Source: Elizabethkingia argenteiflava
GTDB taxonomy: Bacteria; Bacteroidota; Bacteroidia; Flavobacteriales; Weeksellaceae
Direction of reading: 5' to 3'
Assembly (NCBI RefSeq): GCF_009904105.1
Contig: NZ_JAAABJ010000641.1
Span: 87,379-151,378 of the forward strand
DNA: 64,000 bases
Shown: positions 45,547 through 55,582 of the stretch, piece after piece
Numbering within the stretch: position 1 is the first letter of the stretch
Layout of the letters: every line of letters starts with the position of its first letter
Position numbers and translations under genes: made by a program
The notes under the pieces: generated by a model
The model's database searches: none
What the model saw: only the letters and a program-made list of their open reading frames with translations
What the model was told of the DNA's origin: nothing

Positions 45547-45972
45547 ATGTTACAACCAAAGAGAACGAAATTCCGTCGCGTTCATAAGATGAAAATGAAG
45601 GGGAATGCCAACAGAGGGCATCAACTTTCTTACGGAACTTTCGGGGTCAAAGCAATTGAAGGTGCTTGGATCACTGCAAGACAAATTGAAGCAGCACGTA
45701 TCGCTGCAACCAGATATATGAAGAGAGAAGGTCAATTATGGATCAAAATCTTCCCAGATAAGCCGATTACGAAAAAGCCAGCTGAAGTAAGGATGGGTAA
45801 AGGTAAAGGTGCTGTAGAGTATTGGGTTGCTGTTGTAAAACCAGGAAGAGTAATGTTTGAGATCGGTGGAGTTCCTTACGAAGTAGCGAAAGAAGCTCTT
45901 AGATTAGCTGCTCAAAAATTACCAGTGAAGACCAAATTTGTGGTCGCTAACGATTTTGTACAACCTTCTTAA
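45547..45972 (+). CDS. rplP: 50S ribosomal protein L16
   Basis: A 141-residue protein near the A and P sites. [20 protein letters not shown] at the start, [19 protein letters not shown] and [19 protein letters not shown] are typical. Length is normal. It is separated from rpsC by 101 bases of repeat DNA but followed after 15 bases by rpmC. Confidence 0.97.
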   Translation: MLQPKRTKFRRVHKMKMKGNANRGHQLSYGTFGVKAIEGAWITARQIEAARIAATRYMKREGQLWIKIFPDKPITKKPAEVRMGKGKGAVEYWVAVVKPGRVMFEIGGVPYEVAKEALRLAAQKLPVKTKFVVANDFVQPS

Positions 45973-45987
45973 TCTAATTAGAGAATC

Positions 45988-46173
45988 ATGAAAAACGCTG
46001 ATATCAAAAAATTAAGCGCAGAAGAGCTTAAAACCCAATTGGCCGAAGCTCAAGCTAACTATACCAAAATGCAATTGGCGCATAGAATTAGCCCTATAGA
46101 AAATCCCATTCAGATTAGAGATCTAAGAAGAAACATCGCGAGACTGCAAACGGAATTAACTAACAAACAATAA
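45988..46173 (+). CDS. rpmC: 50S ribosomal protein L29
   Basis: A 61-residue helical hairpin at the tunnel exit beside L23. [20 protein letters not shown] and [15 protein letters not shown] are the two helices. Normal size and normal position between rplP and rpsQ. Confidence 0.95.
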   Translation: MKNADIKKLSAEELKTQLAEAQANYTKMQLAHRISPIENPIQIRDLRRNIARLQTELTNKQ

Positions 46174-46187
46174 TATTTCATTTTACA

Positions 46188-46442
46188 ATGGAAAGAAATT
46201 TAAGAAAAGAAAGAATCGGAGTTGTTTCCAGCAATAAAATGGAAAAGACCATTGTTGTTAGTGAAACGATGAAAATGAAACACCCGATGTATGGTAAATT
46301 CGTTTTAAAAACGAAGAAATATACAGCTCATGATGAGAATAACGAGTGTAACGAAGGCGATACTGTTCTGATCCAGGAAACAAGACCTTTGAGTAAAAAT
46401 AAGAGATGGAGATTAGTAAGAATCATTGAAAAAGCTAAGTAA
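46188..46442 (+). CDS. rpsQ: 30S ribosomal protein S17
   Basis: An 84-residue OB-fold protein that binds helix 11 of 16S r[42 protein letters not shown] and [18 protein letters not shown] are the family blocks. Its stop codon overlaps the rplN start by one base (TAATG), so rplN translation is coupled. Confidence 0.96.
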   Translation: MERNLRKERIGVVSSNKMEKTIVVSETMKMKHPMYGKFVLKTKKYTAHDENNECNEGDTVLIQETRPLSKNKRWRLVRIIEKAK

Positions 46443-46810
46443 TGTTACAAACAGAATCAAGATTAAAAGTAGCTGACAATACTGGTGCTAAAGAAGTGCT
46501 AGTGATCAGAGTTCTGGGAGGTACCAGGAGGAGATATGCTTCAGTGGGTGATAAAATCGTAGTGACTATCAAAGATTCTACACCATCCGGGAATGCTAAA
46601 AAAGGACAAGTATCTAAAGCCGTAGTGGTAAGAACCAAGAAGGCGGTAAGAAGGAAAGATGGATCTTACATCTCTTTTGACGATAATGCTTGTGTATTGT
46701 TAAATGCTGCAGGAGAAATGAGAGGGACACGTGTTTTCGGGCCCGTAGCTCGTGAATTGAGAGACAAAGAATATATGAAGGTAATTTCATTAGCTCCTGA
46801 AGTTCTTTAA
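46442..46810 (+). CDS. rplN: 50S ribosomal protein L14
   Basis: A 122-residue protein at the subunit interface. [20 protein letters not shown] and [25 protein letters not shown] are the conserved ends. One-base overlap with rpsQ. It heads what in E. coli is the spc operon, but here there is no break before it. Confidence 0.97.
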   Translation: MLQTESRLKVADNTGAKEVLVIRVLGGTRRRYASVGDKIVVTIKDSTPSGNAKKGQVSKAVVVRTKKAVRRKDGSYISFDDNACVLLNAAGEMRGTRVFGPVARELRDKEYMKVISLAPEVL

Positions 46811-46830
46811 TTTTTAAAATTTTATAGAAA

Positions 46831-47151
46831 ATGACAAAGTTAAAAATCAAAAGAGGAGATAAAGTAATCGTAACTACTGGAAATAAAAATATTAAAGGTA
46901 AGGTAGGAGAGGTTATTGAAATTATCAAAGATAAGAACAGAGCCGTAGTAGCAGGTCTTAATATCGTTAAGAAACACGTTAAGCCCTCTGCACAGAATCC
47001 ACAAGGGGGAATTGTAGAAAGGGAAGCTTCTATTCACATTTCTAATCTGGCTATTGTTGACCCTAAAACAGGAGGTACAACAAGAGTAGGTTACAAGATC
47101 GAGGGAGATAAGAAGGTGAGAATTGCTAAGAAATCCGGTGAAACTTTATAA
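46831..47151 (+). CDS. rplX: 50S ribosomal protein L24
   Basis: A 106-residue early-assembly protein with a KOW motif ([20 protein letters not shown]) near the N terminus, [19 protein letters not shown] and [13 protein letters not shown] in the middle. Length is typical. rplE follows after 14 bases. Confidence 0.96.
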   Translation: MTKLKIKRGDKVIVTTGNKNIKGKVGEVIEIIKDKNRAVVAGLNIVKKHVKPSAQNPQGGIVEREASIHISNLAIVDPKTGGTTRVGYKIEGDKKVRIAKKSGETL

Positions 47152-47165
47152 GATTTAATCAGAAC

Positions 47166-47717
47166 ATGGAATACATAGTAAGACCTAAAAAATTATATAA
47201 AGAAAAAATTGTTCCTGCAATGATGGAAGAATTTGGGTACAAATCTATTATGCAAGTACCTAAATTATTGAAGATTGTAGTGAGTCAAGGTTTAGGTGCA
47301 GCCACAGCCGACAAAAAAATTGTAGACTATGCTGTAGAAGAGTTAACCCAAATCACCGGGCAAAAAGCAGTAGGAACTGTTTCTAAAAAAGATGAAGCAT
47401 CTTTTAAATTGAGAAAAGGGATGCCGATTGGAGCAAAAGTAACCCTAAGAGCAGACATGATGTATGAATTCTTAGATAGGCTTACGGCTTCTGCATTACC
47501 ACGTATTAGAGATTTTAGTGGAATTAAAGCGGATGGTTTTGATGGTAGAGGTAACTACAACTTAGGAATTACCGAACAAATCATCTTCCCAGAGATCGTA
47601 ATTGACAAAGTGAAAAAGATTCAAGGTATGGATATCACTTTTGTAACTTCTGCGAATACGGATAAAGAAGCTAAAGCGCTTTTAACACACTTCGGTTTAC
47701 CTTTCAAAAAGAACTAA
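47166..47717 (+). CDS. rplE: 50S ribosomal protein L5
   Basis: A 183-residue protein of the central protuberance that binds 5S rRNA and P-site tRNA. Blocks: [38 protein letters not shown] and [19 protein letters not shown]. Normal length. rpsN starts only 3 bases after the stop. Confidence 0.97.
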   Translation: MEYIVRPKKLYKEKIVPAMMEEFGYKSIMQVPKLLKIVVSQGLGAATADKKIVDYAVEELTQITGQKAVGTVSKKDEASFKLRKGMPIGAKVTLRADMMYEFLDRLTASALPRIRDFSGIKADGFDGRGNYNLGITEQIIFPEIVIDKVKKIQGMDITFVTSANTDKEAKALLTHFGLPFKKN

Positions 47718-47720
47718 GAA

Positions 47721-47990
47721 ATGGCTAAAGAATCAATGAAAGCGCGTGAGCGCAAAAGAGAAGCCTTAGTAGCAAAATATGCTGCTAAAAGAAAAGCTTT
47801 AAAAGAAGCTGGCGACTATGAAGCATTGCAAAAATTACCTAAAAATGCTTCTCCAGTAAGGCTTCACAATAGATGTAAACTTACAGGAAGACCAAGAGGA
47901 TATATGAGAACTTTTGGTATCTCCAGAGTAACTTTCAGAGAAATGGCTAACCAAGGCCTTATTCCGGGAGTTAAAAAAGCAAGTTGGTAA
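47721..47990 (+). CDS. rpsN: 30S ribosomal protein S14 (zinc-free type)
   Basis: An 89-residue S14 of the long form without the CxxC zinc site: the region [20 protein letters not shown] keeps only a single cysteine. [19 protein letters not shown] at the start is typical. It is followed by a 154-base gap with a strong hairpin before rpsH, one of three wide gaps in this operon. Confidence 0.96.
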   Translation: MAKESMKARERKREALVAKYAAKRKALKEAGDYEALQKLPKNASPVRLHNRCKLTGRPRGYMRTFGISRVTFREMANQGLIPGVKKASW

Positions 47991-48045
47991 TTATTATTAA
48001 CTAATCGAGATTGCCAAGTTGGCTTCTTAAGGATATAGGATAGAA

Positions 48046-48083
48046 GACATCAGATCTCAGGCACTAGCCTGTTATCTGATGTC
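48046..48083 (+). other. Strong long hairpin between rpsN and rpsH
   Basis: GACATCAGAT pairs perfectly with ATCTGATGTC (48046-48055 with 48074-48083), and inside this CAGGC pairs with GCCTG (48058-48062 with 48067-48071), separated by a 2/2 internal loop. There is no T run, so it is not a simple terminator. A second smaller palindrome GCCAAGTTGGC lies at 48013-48023. Confidence 0.85.
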
Positions 48084-48144
48084 CAAAATCTGAAACCAGA
48101 AGACAAAACTGGCAGTTATTAACCAATAATTTTAAAACAAAGAA

Positions 48145-48543
48145 ATGGTAACAGATCCAATTTCAGATTTCCTAACAAGAGTAAGGAACGCACAAAGCGC
48201 AGGCCACAAAGTGGTGGAAATTCCTGCATCGAAAATCAAAAAAGAGATCACTAAAATCCTTTTTGAACAAGGTTATATCTTAAACTATAAGTTTGAAGAA
48301 AATGCCGTACAAGGGGCTATTAAGATCGCTTTGAAATATGATAAGCAAACGAACAAACCTGCTATAAAATCTATTCAGAGAGCATCTCGTCCGGGACTTA
48401 GACAGTACAAAGGTGCCGGAGAGTTACCTAGGGTTTTGAATGGATTAGGTATTGCTATCGTGTCTACTTCTAGAGGAGTAATGACCGATAAAAAAGCAAG
48501 ACAAGAGAATGTAGGAGGAGAGGTAATTTGCTATGTTTATTAA
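48145..48543 (+). CDS. rpsH: 30S ribosomal protein S8
   Basis: A 132-residue protein central to 30S assembly; in E. coli it represses the spc operon by binding near rplE. DPISDFLTRVRNAQSAGHKVVE and the C-terminal GLGIAIVSTSRGVMTDKKAR are typical. The 154-base gap with a hairpin just upstream would be a natural regulatory site, but S8-type binding has not been shown for it. Confidence 0.97.
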   Translation: MVTDPISDFLTRVRNAQSAGHKVVEIPASKIKKEITKILFEQGYILNYKFEENAVQGAIKIALKYDKQTNKPAIKSIQRASRPGLRQYKGAGELPRVLNGLGIAIVSTSRGVMTDKKARQENVGGEVICYVY

Positions 48544-48560
48544 TTTTTAATTAAAGGAAA

Positions 48561-49106
48561 ATGTCAAGAATTGGTCATGCAATTATAGAAATTCCTGCTG
48601 GGGTAACCATAACTGAGAAAGACGGTATCGTTACAGTAAAGGGCCCTAAAGGTGAGTTAACACAACAACTTACAGGTGGGATTACTTTAGAACAACAAGA
48701 CGGACAGCTTAGCCTTAAGCGTCCGCTAGATTCTAAACAGCATAAAGCCCTTCATGGTCTTTACAGAGCGTTAATCCATAATATGGTAGTAGGTACTTCT
48801 GAAGGCTTTACAAAGAAATTGGAATTGGTAGGGGTAGGTTACAGAGCTTCTAACCAAGGTCAAAAATTAGAATTAGCATTAGGTTTCTCTCACGGTATTG
48901 TGCTTGAATTACCAAACGAAGTAAAAGTAGAAACTTTAACTGAGAAAGGTAAAAACCCTATTATTACTTTGTCTTCTCACGATAAGCAATTATTAGGGAT
49001 GGTAGTGGCTAAGATCCGCTCATTCAGAAAACCTGAACCATATAAAGGTAAAGGGGTTAGATTCGTAGGAGAAAATGTTAGACGTAAAGCCGGTAAATCT
49101 GCTTAA
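48561..49106 (+). CDS. rplF: 50S ribosomal protein L6
   Basis: A 181-residue two-domain protein near the factor-binding site. [40 protein letters not shown] and the C-terminal [20 protein letters not shown] are the family blocks. Normal length. rplR follows after 11 bases. Confidence 0.97.
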   Translation: MSRIGHAIIEIPAGVTITEKDGIVTVKGPKGELTQQLTGGITLEQQDGQLSLKRPLDSKQHKALHGLYRALIHNMVVGTSEGFTKKLELVGVGYRASNQGQKLELALGFSHGIVLELPNEVKVETLTEKGKNPIITLSSHDKQLLGMVVAKIRSFRKPEPYKGKGVRFVGENVRRKAGKSA

Positions 49107-49117
49107 AATTTAAGAAA

Positions 49118-49474
49118 ATGGCATTAACAAAACTTGAAAAGAGAAACAGAATCAAAAGAAGAGTAAGAAGTAAGATCTCAGGGTCTGCGGAATTACCAAG
49201 ATTATCTGTGTTCAGAAGTAATAAAGAGATCTACGCTCAATTAGTAGATGATAAAAGTGGCAAAACTTTAGTAGCAGCTTCTTCTCGGGAGAAGGATCTT
49301 GCTAATGAGAAAGGTACTAAAACTGAAATATCAGTACTTGTAGGGAAAAAAATTGCTCAAAAAGCAACAGCAGCAGGTATTGAGACAGTAGTGTTTGATA
49401 GAAATGGTTTCGTGTACCATGGTAGAGTGAAAGCTCTTGCTGATGGTGCTAGAGAAGGAGGACTTAAATTCTAA
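49118..49474 (+). CDS. rplR: 50S ribosomal protein L18
   Basis: A 118-residue 5S-rRNA-binding protein. [20 protein letters not shown] with [17 protein letters not shown] and [19 protein letters not shown] are typical. Works with L5 and 5S rRNA in the central protuberance. Normal length and order. Confidence 0.96.
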   Translation: MALTKLEKRNRIKRRVRSKISGSAELPRLSVFRSNKEIYAQLVDDKSGKTLVAASSREKDLANEKGTKTEISVLVGKKIAQKATAAGIETVVFDRNGFVYHGRVKALADGAREGGLKF

Positions 49475-49492
49475 TTTTAAAAATCGGACAAT

Positions 49493-50014
49493 ATGTTAGG
49501 ACTAGATAATATAGAAAGAGTAAAGCCCGGAGGATTAGAATTGACAGATCGCCTCGTGGCCGTTAATAGAGTAACTAAAGTAACTAAGGGTGGTCGTGCA
49601 TTTGGTTTTTCTGCTATCGTAGTAGTAGGAAACGAAGACGGCATTATCGGTTATGGCCTTGGAAAGTCTAAAGAAGTGGCTTCTGCCATTTCTAAGGCAG
49701 TAGAGGACGCTAAGAAAAACTTAGTTAAAGTACCGGTGATCAATCACACCATTCCGCACCAAACCTCTGCAAGATATGGAGGTGCAGATATCTTCTTAAG
49801 ACCAGCGTCCCACGGTACAGGTCTTATCGCTGGGGGTGCAGTACGTGCGGTATTAGAATCTGCGGGCGTACACGATGTACTTTCCAAATCCAAAGGATCT
49901 TCTAACCCTCACAATGTGGTAAAAGCAACTTTTAAAGCTTTATTGGAAATTAGAAGACCGGAGGAAATTGCAAGAATGAGAGGTGTTTCTTTATCAAAAG
50001 TGTTTAACGGTTAA
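49493..50014 (+). CDS. rpsE: 30S ribosomal protein S5
   Basis: A 173-residue protein that helps decoding fidelity. [20 protein letters not shown] with [20 protein letters not shown] and [20 protein letters not shown] are the conserved parts. The region where spectinomycin-resistance changes occur ([10 protein letters not shown]) looks normal. rpmD follows after 10 bases. Confidence 0.97.
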   Translation: MLGLDNIERVKPGGLELTDRLVAVNRVTKVTKGGRAFGFSAIVVVGNEDGIIGYGLGKSKEVASAISKAVEDAKKNLVKVPVINHTIPHQTSARYGGADIFLRPASHGTGLIAGGAVRAVLESAGVHDVLSKSKGSSNPHNVVKATFKALLEIRRPEEIARMRGVSLSKVFNG

Positions 50015-50024
50015 TAAGAAAACA

Positions 50025-50204
50025 ATGGCAAAAATAGCAATTAAACAAGTAAGGAGTGCTATTGGTAGAACAAAAAACCAAAAGCAAACACTTGAAGCTT
50101 TGGGCTTAAAGAAGCTAAATCAAGTTGTAGAACATGATGCTACTCCTGCTATCTTAGGTATGGTAGCAACCGTAGGTCACTTAGTTGAAGTTCAGGAAAA
50201 ATAG
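50025..50204 (+). CDS. rpmD: 50S ribosomal protein L30
   Basis: A 59-residue protein with AKIAIKQVRSAIGRTKNQKQ and ALGLKKLNQVVEHD. The frame extends upstream into the rpsE end, but the ATG at 50025 gives the standard N terminus and length. Followed by a 101-base gap with a hairpin and repeat units before rplO. Confidence 0.94.
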   Translation: MAKIAIKQVRSAIGRTKNQKQTLEALGLKKLNQVVEHDATPAILGMVATVGHLVEVQEK

Positions 50205-50215
50205 TAAGAATTTTA

Positions 50216-50272
50216 ATATTCGGAGAATAATTGTTAACTTCACACCCGAATTTTCAAAAATTCTCCGGGTAT
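50216..50272 (+). other. Hairpin between rpmD and rplO
   Basis: ATATTCGGAGAAT (50216-50228) pairs with ATTCTCCGGGTAT (50260-50272) over 13 positions with two G-T pairs. There is no T run. AAATCTR repeat units follow before rplO. Confidence 0.7.
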
Positions 50273-50305
50273 AATAAAGTCTGAAATCTAAAATCTATCA
50301 GAATT

Positions 50306-50755
50306 ATGAATTTAAATAATATACAGCCCGCTTCTGGTGCTACTCACAATTCTAAAAGAATTGGTAGAGGACAGGGTAGCGGTAAAGGAGGGACCTCTAC
50401 AAAAGGTCACAAAGGCCAAAAATCCAGAGCCGGTTATTCTCAGAAAATCGGTTTTGAAGGGGGACAGATGCCTTTGCAGAGAAGACTTCCTAAATTTGGT
50501 TTTAAAAACGTTAACAGAAAAGAATTTAAAGGTATAAATTTGGATACCATCCAAATGCTTATTGATACTAAAGGAATCACTGGTGAGATTACCAAAGATG
50601 TTTTAGTAGAAAATAAATTGGCTTCTAAAAACGAATTAGTAAAAATATTAGGAAGAGGAGAGTTGAAGTCAAACGTTTCAATTTCTGCAGATAAATTTAC
50701 AAAATCAGCAGAAGAAGCGATTCACAAAGCAGGAGGTAAAGCAATTACTCTTTAA
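50306..50755 (+). CDS. rplO: 50S ribosomal protein L15
   Basis: A 149-residue late-assembly protein. NNIQPASGATHNSKRIGRGQ, GSGKGGTSTKGHKGQKSRAG and FEGGQMPLQRRLPKFGF form the long basic N-terminal extension into rRNA. Normal length. secY follows after 8 bases. Confidence 0.97.
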   Translation: MNLNNIQPASGATHNSKRIGRGQGSGKGGTSTKGHKGQKSRAGYSQKIGFEGGQMPLQRRLPKFGFKNVNRKEFKGINLDTIQMLIDTKGITGEITKDVLVENKLASKNELVKILGRGELKSNVSISADKFTKSAEEAIHKAGGKAITL

Positions 50756-50763
50756 TCATTACC

Positions 50764-52146
50764 ATGAAAGGATTTATACAGACACTTAAAAACATTTGGA
50801 GTTTAGAAGAACTGAGAAATAAATTGGTTTTTACCTTCACACTCATCTTGGTGTATAGATTCGCATCTTATATTTCCCTACCCGCCATTAATATGGCTGA
50901 GGTGGGGAATCTTTTGCAAGTATACCAGAACCAAGGAGGAAGTAAACAAGCTTCAGGGCTTTTAGGCTTACTCTCTTCGTTCACAGGAGGTGCATTTAGT
51001 CGTGCATCCATTATGGCGTTGGGAATTATGCCTTATATTTCGGCATCCATTATCGTTCAGTTGATGGGAATGGCTATTCCTTATTTGCAAAAGCTTCAAA
51101 AAGATGGCGAAAGCGGTAGAAAAACCCTAAACCAGATTACCCGTTGGTTAACCATTGCAGTTTGTTTGGTGCAGGCGCCTTCTTACCTAGGATCTATTAC
51201 AGGAATGTTTCTGCCTTATTCCCAGTTCAGTTCTGCCTACTATATAGATCCTAATTCGGTTATGTTCTGGTTGCCAAGTATTGTTATTTTGGTAACAGGC
51301 TCCATCTTTGCAATGTGGCTTGGAGAGAAAATTACCGATAGAGGTATTGGTAATGGGATCTCAATCCTTATTATGGTGGGGATTTTGGCAGATCTTCCTA
51401 TGGCTTTCATTCATGAATTCCAAACACAAACCGGGAAAGGAGGCTTGGGAACCATTATTGTTCTGATCGAAGTTTTGTTCTGGTTATTGGTTATTCTATT
51501 GGCTATTGTATTATCCGTAGCGGTTAGAAAAATACCTATTCAATATGTAAGTCGGGCTCAGGCACGCGGAGGTGTATCTCACAACTTAATGGAAGGTGCG
51601 AGAAGACAGTGGATTCCATTAAAGGTGAATGCTGCCGGAGTGATGCCTATTATTTTTGCACAAGCATTAATGTTTATACCAGGCTTATTGACAAAAGTAG
51701 ATGAAACCAATACATTTCTTGCAGGCTTTAAAAATGTATTTAGCTGGCAATACAATGTATTGTTCTCCATATTGATTATAATCTTTTCATTCTTTTACAC
51801 GGCTATTACGATTCCAGTTAATCAGATGGCTGATGATCTTAAAAGAAATGGGGGGCTGATTCCTAAAGTAAGGCCCGGAAAAGAAACCGCTGATTATCTA
51901 GATGATATTTTATCAAAAATAACCTTGCCGGGTGCAATTTTTTTGTCTATCTTTGCAGTCCTTCCAGCAATAGTACACGGAACCGTTGTACAGACGGATA
52001 GATTTGCCCTGTTTTTTGGGGGTACTTCATTGCTGATTTTAGTAGGGGTAATCTTAGATACTGTTCAGCAAATTAATACATATTTGTTGAACCATCACTA
52101 TGATGGGCTTATGCAGTCAAAGTTATCGCGAAATCCCAACTTATAG
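50764..52146 (+). CDS. secY: Protein translocase subunit SecY
   Basis: A 460-residue inner-membrane channel with ten predicted helices. The plug region and the conserved cytoplasmic loops (RWLTIAVCLVQ; ITDRGIGNGISILIMVGI; IPIQYVSRAQARGG) are visible, and LPGAIFLSIFAVLPAIVHG near the end. It moves unfolded proteins across or into the cytoplasmic membrane with SecE, SecG and SecA. Embedded in the ribosomal operon as usual; adk and map are absent from the gap before infA. Confidence 0.97.
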   Translation: MKGFIQTLKNIWSLEELRNKLVFTFTLILVYRFASYISLPAINMAEVGNLLQVYQNQGGSKQASGLLGLLSSFTGGAFSRASIMALGIMPYISASIIVQLMGMAIPYLQKLQKDGESGRKTLNQITRWLTIAVCLVQAPSYLGSITGMFLPYSQFSSAYYIDPNSVMFWLPSIVILVTGSIFAMWLGEKITDRGIGNGISILIMVGILADLPMAFIHEFQTQTGKGGLGTIIVLIEVLFWLLVILLAIVLSVAVRKIPIQYVSRAQARGGVSHNLMEGARRQWIPLKVNAAGVMPIIFAQALMFIPGLLTKVDETNTFLAGFKNVFSWQYNVLFSILIIIFSFFYTAITIPVNQMADDLKRNGGLIPKVRPGKETADYLDDILSKITLPGAIFLSIFAVLPAIVHGTVVQTDRFALFFGGTSLLILVGVILDTVQQINTYLLNHHYDGLMQSKLSRNPNL

Positions 52147-52161
52147 AAGTATTGAAATTTT

Positions 52162-52377
52162 ATGGCAAAACAAAAGCATATAGAGCAGGACGGCATAATA
52201 GTGGAGGCATTATCCAATGCCATGTTTCGTGTGGAGTTAGAGAATGGGCATATATTGATAGCCCATATTTCCGGTAAGATGAGAATGCATTATATCAAAC
52301 TTCTGCCCGGAGATAAAGTGAGATTGGAATTATCCCCTTATGATCTTTCAAAAGGCAGGATAACCTTTAGGTATTAA
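52162..52377 (+). CDS. infA: Translation initiation factor IF-1
   Basis: A 71-residue OB-fold protein that binds the 30S A site during initiation. [40 protein letters not shown] and [15 protein letters not shown] are typical. Normal length. Lies between secY and rpmJ. Confidence 0.97.
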   Translation: MAKQKHIEQDGIIVEALSNAMFRVELENGHILIAHISGKMRMHYIKLLPGDKVRLELSPYDLSKGRITFRY

Positions 52378-52404
52378 TAAAGCTTATAGCGTAAAGCAAT
52401 AAAT

Positions 52405-52521
52405 ATGAAAGTTAGAGCATCAATTAAGAAAAGGAGTGCGGACTGTAAAATTGTAAGACGTAAAGGGCGTCTTTACATTATTAACAAGAAGAACCCAAAA
52501 TTTAAACAAAGACAAGGTTAA
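52405..52521 (+). CDS. rpmJ: 50S ribosomal protein L36 (zinc-free type)
   Basis: A 38-residue protein, too short for many ORF lists: it starts [19 protein letters not shown] and ends NPKFKQRQG. Of the four usual zinc ligands (three Cys, one His) only one Cys remains, so it is the zinc-independent form common in Bacteroidota. It lies 27 bases after infA and 13 before rpsM. Confidence 0.95.
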   Translation: MKVRASIKKRSADCKIVRRKGRLYIINKKNPKFKQRQG

Positions 52522-52534
52522 TAGCAATTAAATT

Positions 52535-52912
52535 ATGGCGAGAATTGCAGGGGTAGATTTACCTAAAAACAAAAGAGGAGTTATAGGACTTACTTACATC
52601 TACGGAGTAGGAAGAAGCACAGCTTCTGAAATTCTTAAGAGCGCTGGTGTTAGCGAAGATAAGAAAGTCAACGAATGGAATGACGATGAATTGGCAGCGA
52701 TTAGAAACTATATCTCAGATAACATTAAAGTTGAGGGAGAGTTAAGATCTGAAAAACAATTAAACATCAAGCGTTTGATGGATATTGGATGTCAACGAGG
52801 AATACGTCACAGACTTGGATTACCTTTAAGAGGCCAAAGAACGAAAAATAATTCTAGAACCCGTAAAGGAAAGAGAAAAACTGTTGCTAACAAGAAGAAG
52901 GCAAGTAAATAA
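52535..52912 (+). CDS. rpsM: 30S ribosomal protein S13
   Basis: A 125-residue head protein contacting P-site t[36 protein letters not shown] and [19 protein letters not shown] with the basic C terminus ([17 protein letters not shown]) are typical. rpsK follows after 11 bases. Confidence 0.97.
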   Translation: MARIAGVDLPKNKRGVIGLTYIYGVGRSTASEILKSAGVSEDKKVNEWNDDELAAIRNYISDNIKVEGELRSEKQLNIKRLMDIGCQRGIRHRLGLPLRGQRTKNNSRTRKGKRKTVANKKKASK

Positions 52913-52923
52913 TCGTTAGAATC

Positions 52924-53313
52924 ATGGCAAAACAAAGTAAAGTAGTTAAAAAAAGAAAAGTAAAAGTTGAAGCAATAGGCGAGGCGCATATCCAAGCTTC
53001 TTTCAACAATATTATTATTTCTTTGACAAATAAAAATGGAGAGGTGATCTCTTGGGCGTCCGCGGGTAAAATGGGCTTTAGAGGCTCTAAAAAGAATACT
53101 CCGTTTGCAGCACAGATGGCTGCTGAAAATTGTTCTCAAGTAGCATATGAAGCGGGTCTTAGAAGGGTTAAAGTATTTGTAAAAGGTCCTGGTGCTGGTA
53201 GAGAATCCGCTATCAGAACCATCCACAATTCAGGAATTGAGGTGAGCGAAATTGTAGATATCACTCCAATGCCACACAATGGATGTAGACCTCCTAAAAG
53301 AAGAAGAGTATAA
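52924..53313 (+). CDS. rpsK: 30S ribosomal protein S11
   Basis: A 129-residue platform protein. [39 protein letters not shown] and the C-terminal [18 protein letters not shown] are typical. Located at the mRNA exit near the Shine-Dalgarno helix, which this group of bacteria hardly uses. Normal length. Confidence 0.97.
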   Translation: MAKQSKVVKKRKVKVEAIGEAHIQASFNNIIISLTNKNGEVISWASAGKMGFRGSKKNTPFAAQMAAENCSQVAYEAGLRRVKVFVKGPGAGRESAIRTIHNSGIEVSEIVDITPMPHNGCRPPKRRRV

Positions 53314-53337
53314 TTTTAATCTCACAAATCTAAGACA

Positions 53338-53943
53338 ATGGCAAGATATATAGGACCAAAAACCAAAATTGCAAGAAAATTCGGTCAGGCAATCTATGGG
53401 GATGACAAAAACTTTGAAAAAAGAAAATTTCCACCAGGACAGCACGGACCTAACAAGAGAAGAGGGGCTAAAAAATCTGAATATGCAGTTCAGTTAGCCG
53501 AGAAACAAAAGGCTAAGTATACTTATGGTATACTTGAGAGACAATTCGCAAACCTTTATGATAAGGCTCAAAGATCCAAAGGGGTAACAGGTGAAGTATT
53601 GCTTCAGCTTTGTGAATCCAGATTGGATAACGTGGTCTATAGGTTAGGATTTGCAAAGACCAGATCTGCGGCTAGACAATTGGTTTCTCACAGACATATT
53701 ACAGTCAATGGAGAGCTTGTGAATATTCCATCTTATCAGCTTAAGATTGGTGATTCTGTAGCAGTAAGAGAAAAATCCAAATCTCTTGAGATCATCACCG
53801 ATGCTTTAGCTTCTAAGGCAAGCTACGACTGGTTACAATACAATGACGAAACTAAAATAGGTACATTTGTAAGCACTCCTGAGAGAATTCAAATCCCAGA
53901 AGACATCAAAGAACAGTTAATCGTCGAATTATATTCTAAATAA
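53338..53943 (+). CDS. rpsD: 30S ribosomal protein S4
   Basis: A 201-residue primary assembly protein, which in E. coli also represses the alpha operon. [20 protein letters not shown] is the N terminus of the zinc-free form (no CxxC cluster), and the S4 RNA-binding domain [18 protein letters not shown] follows. Normal length. rpoA begins 30 bases on. Confidence 0.97.
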   Translation: MARYIGPKTKIARKFGQAIYGDDKNFEKRKFPPGQHGPNKRRGAKKSEYAVQLAEKQKAKYTYGILERQFANLYDKAQRSKGVTGEVLLQLCESRLDNVVYRLGFAKTRSAARQLVSHRHITVNGELVNIPSYQLKIGDSVAVREKSKSLEIITDALASKASYDWLQYNDETKIGTFVSTPERIQIPEDIKEQLIVELYSK

Positions 53944-53973
53944 TCTTTTTGAAAATTTGCTCAACCAATCATT

Positions 53974-54969
53974 ATGGCAATATTATCTTTTATTAAACCC
54001 GATAAAGTAATCCTTCTTAACTCAACAGATTTTAGAGGTCAATTTGAATTCAGACCTTTGGAGCCAGGTTTCGGTTTGACGATTGGGAATGCATTGAGAA
54101 GAGTATTACTTTCTTCTTTAGAAGGGTTTGCTATTTCATCTATCAAAATTGAAGGTGTAGAGCATGAATTTTCTACTATCCCGGGTGTTATTGAAGATGT
54201 AACAGAAATTATTCTTAACCTGAAACAGCTTCGCCTAAAAGCCAAGTCTGAAAATACTTCCACAGAACAAGTGTCGGTAAAACTAACAGGTAAGGAGATT
54301 ATTACTGCTGGAGATTTTGCTTCTGCTATTAATGGCTTTGAAGTTTTAAATCCCGATTTGGTAATTTGTACTCTTAATAAGGATGTTAATTTTGAGATTA
54401 CTTTCAATATTGATAAAGGTAGAGGATATGTTCCATCAGACCAAAATAAATCTAATAATGCACCCATAGGCACTATAGCGATCGATTCTATTTTTACCCC
54501 TATCAAAAAGGTACAGTATAGTATTGAAAACTATCGTGTTGAGCAGAAAACTGACTACGAGAAACTTATTCTTGATATCGAAACTGACGGGTCTATTACT
54601 CCTCAGAATGCTTTAACTGAAGCCTCTAAAATATTAATTTACCACTTTATGTTGTTCTCTGATGAGCGCATCACGCTTGAAACGGAAGCTGTTAAGGCCT
54701 CTACTCAGTATGATGAAGAAACGCTTCATACAAGACAGCTTCTTAAGTCTAAGCTTGCAGATATGGATCTGTCCGTAAGAGCATTAAACTGTTTAAAAGC
54801 TGCAGAGGTTGAAACATTAGGTGAGTTGGTTTCTTTCAGTAAATCGGATCTAATGAAATTTAGAAACTTCGGTAAGAAATCTCTTACTGAACTGGAAGAG
54901 CTGGTACATTCCAAAGGACTGAACTTTGGTTTTGATGTAAGTAAATATAAGTTGGACGCTGATAAATAA
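53974..54969 (+). CDS. rpoA: RNA polymerase alpha subunit
   Basis: A 331-residue protein. The N-terminal assembly domain shows [20 protein letters not shown] with the conserved [11 protein letters not shown], and the C-terminal domain (from about residue 250) shows [19 protein letters not shown] and [13 protein letters not shown]. It dimerises to start polymerase assembly and its C-terminal domain can touch upstream DNA. Normal length; rplQ follows after 9 bases. Confidence 0.98.
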   Translation: MAILSFIKPDKVILLNSTDFRGQFEFRPLEPGFGLTIGNALRRVLLSSLEGFAISSIKIEGVEHEFSTIPGVIEDVTEIILNLKQLRLKAKSENTSTEQVSVKLTGKEIITAGDFASAINGFEVLNPDLVICTLNKDVNFEITFNIDKGRGYVPSDQNKSNNAPIGTIAIDSIFTPIKKVQYSIENYRVEQKTDYEKLILDIETDGSITPQNALTEASKILIYHFMLFSDERITLETEAVKASTQYDEETLHTRQLLKSKLADMDLSVRALNCLKAAEVETLGELVSFSKSDLMKFRNFGKKSLTELEELVHSKGLNFGFDVSKYKLDADK

Positions 54970-54978
54970 TCCTAAACA

Positions 54979-55491
54979 ATGAGACACGGTAAAAAATTCA
55001 ACCACTTAGGTAGAACAGCTTCTCATAGAAGAGCCTTGCTTGCTAACATGGCTTGTTCCCTAATTGAACATAAAAGAATACATACTACAGTAGCTAAAGC
55101 TAAGGCACTGAGAGTATATGTAGAACCTCTTCTTACAAAATCTAAAGAGGATTCTACCCACAATAGAAGAATTGTTTTCTCCTACTTGAAAAACAAAGAG
55201 GCGGTAAGTGAACTTTTCAGAACAGTAGCACCTAAAATTGCGGATAGAAAAGGAGGTTACACCAGAATCATCAAAACAGGTTTCAGACCAGGTGATGCTG
55301 CCGATACAGCTCTTATAGAGTTGGTAGACTTCAACGAGCTTTACAATCCAAATGAAGCTGCTAAGAAAACGACAAGAAGAAGCAGAAGATCTACAGCTAA
55401 AAAAACTGAAGTAGCTCCAGCTGCTGAAGTTGAAGCTGAAGAAAAAGAGGCTCCAACTGCAGACGCAGCTGAGGAAAAAGCTGAAAAATAA
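54979..55491 (+). CDS. rplQ: 50S ribosomal protein L17 with acidic C-terminal tail
   Basis: A 170-residue protein: the normal L17 core [20 protein letters not shown] and [20 protein letters not shown] takes about 120 residues, then a basic patch ([14 protein letters not shown]) and a Glu/Ala-rich tail of some 30 residues. Tails like this are seen in other Bacteroidota L17 proteins; its role is unknown. Last gene of the operon, followed by a strong terminator. Confidence 0.96.
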   Translation: MRHGKKFNHLGRTASHRRALLANMACSLIEHKRIHTTVAKAKALRVYVEPLLTKSKEDSTHNRRIVFSYLKNKEAVSELFRTVAPKIADRKGGYTRIIKTGFRPGDAADTALIELVDFNELYNPNEAAKKTTRRSRRSTAKKTEVAPAAEVEAEEKEAPTADAAEEKAEK

Positions 55492-55547
55492 TTTTTACCA
55501 ACCCAGTCTCCTGAAAAACCATCGGGAGGGGATGAATAACAATATCT

Positions 55548-55582
55548 AACAGTACAGATTTTATTTCTGTGCTGTTTTTTTT
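55548..55582 (+). terminator. Terminator of the ribosomal operon
   Basis: Stem AACAGTACAGA/TCTGTGCTGTT (one mismatch-like A-G position) with a 7-base loop and then eight T. Confidence 0.9.

Noticed and set aside
52405..52521. Loss of zinc ligands in L36 (and zinc-free S14 and S4)
   Set aside because: This is the ordinary form of these proteins in Bacteroidota, so it is noted in the annotation but not raised as a finding.
54039..54506. 155-codon open frame opposite rpoA
   Set aside because: Antisense shadow of rpoA with no start signal or promoter box.
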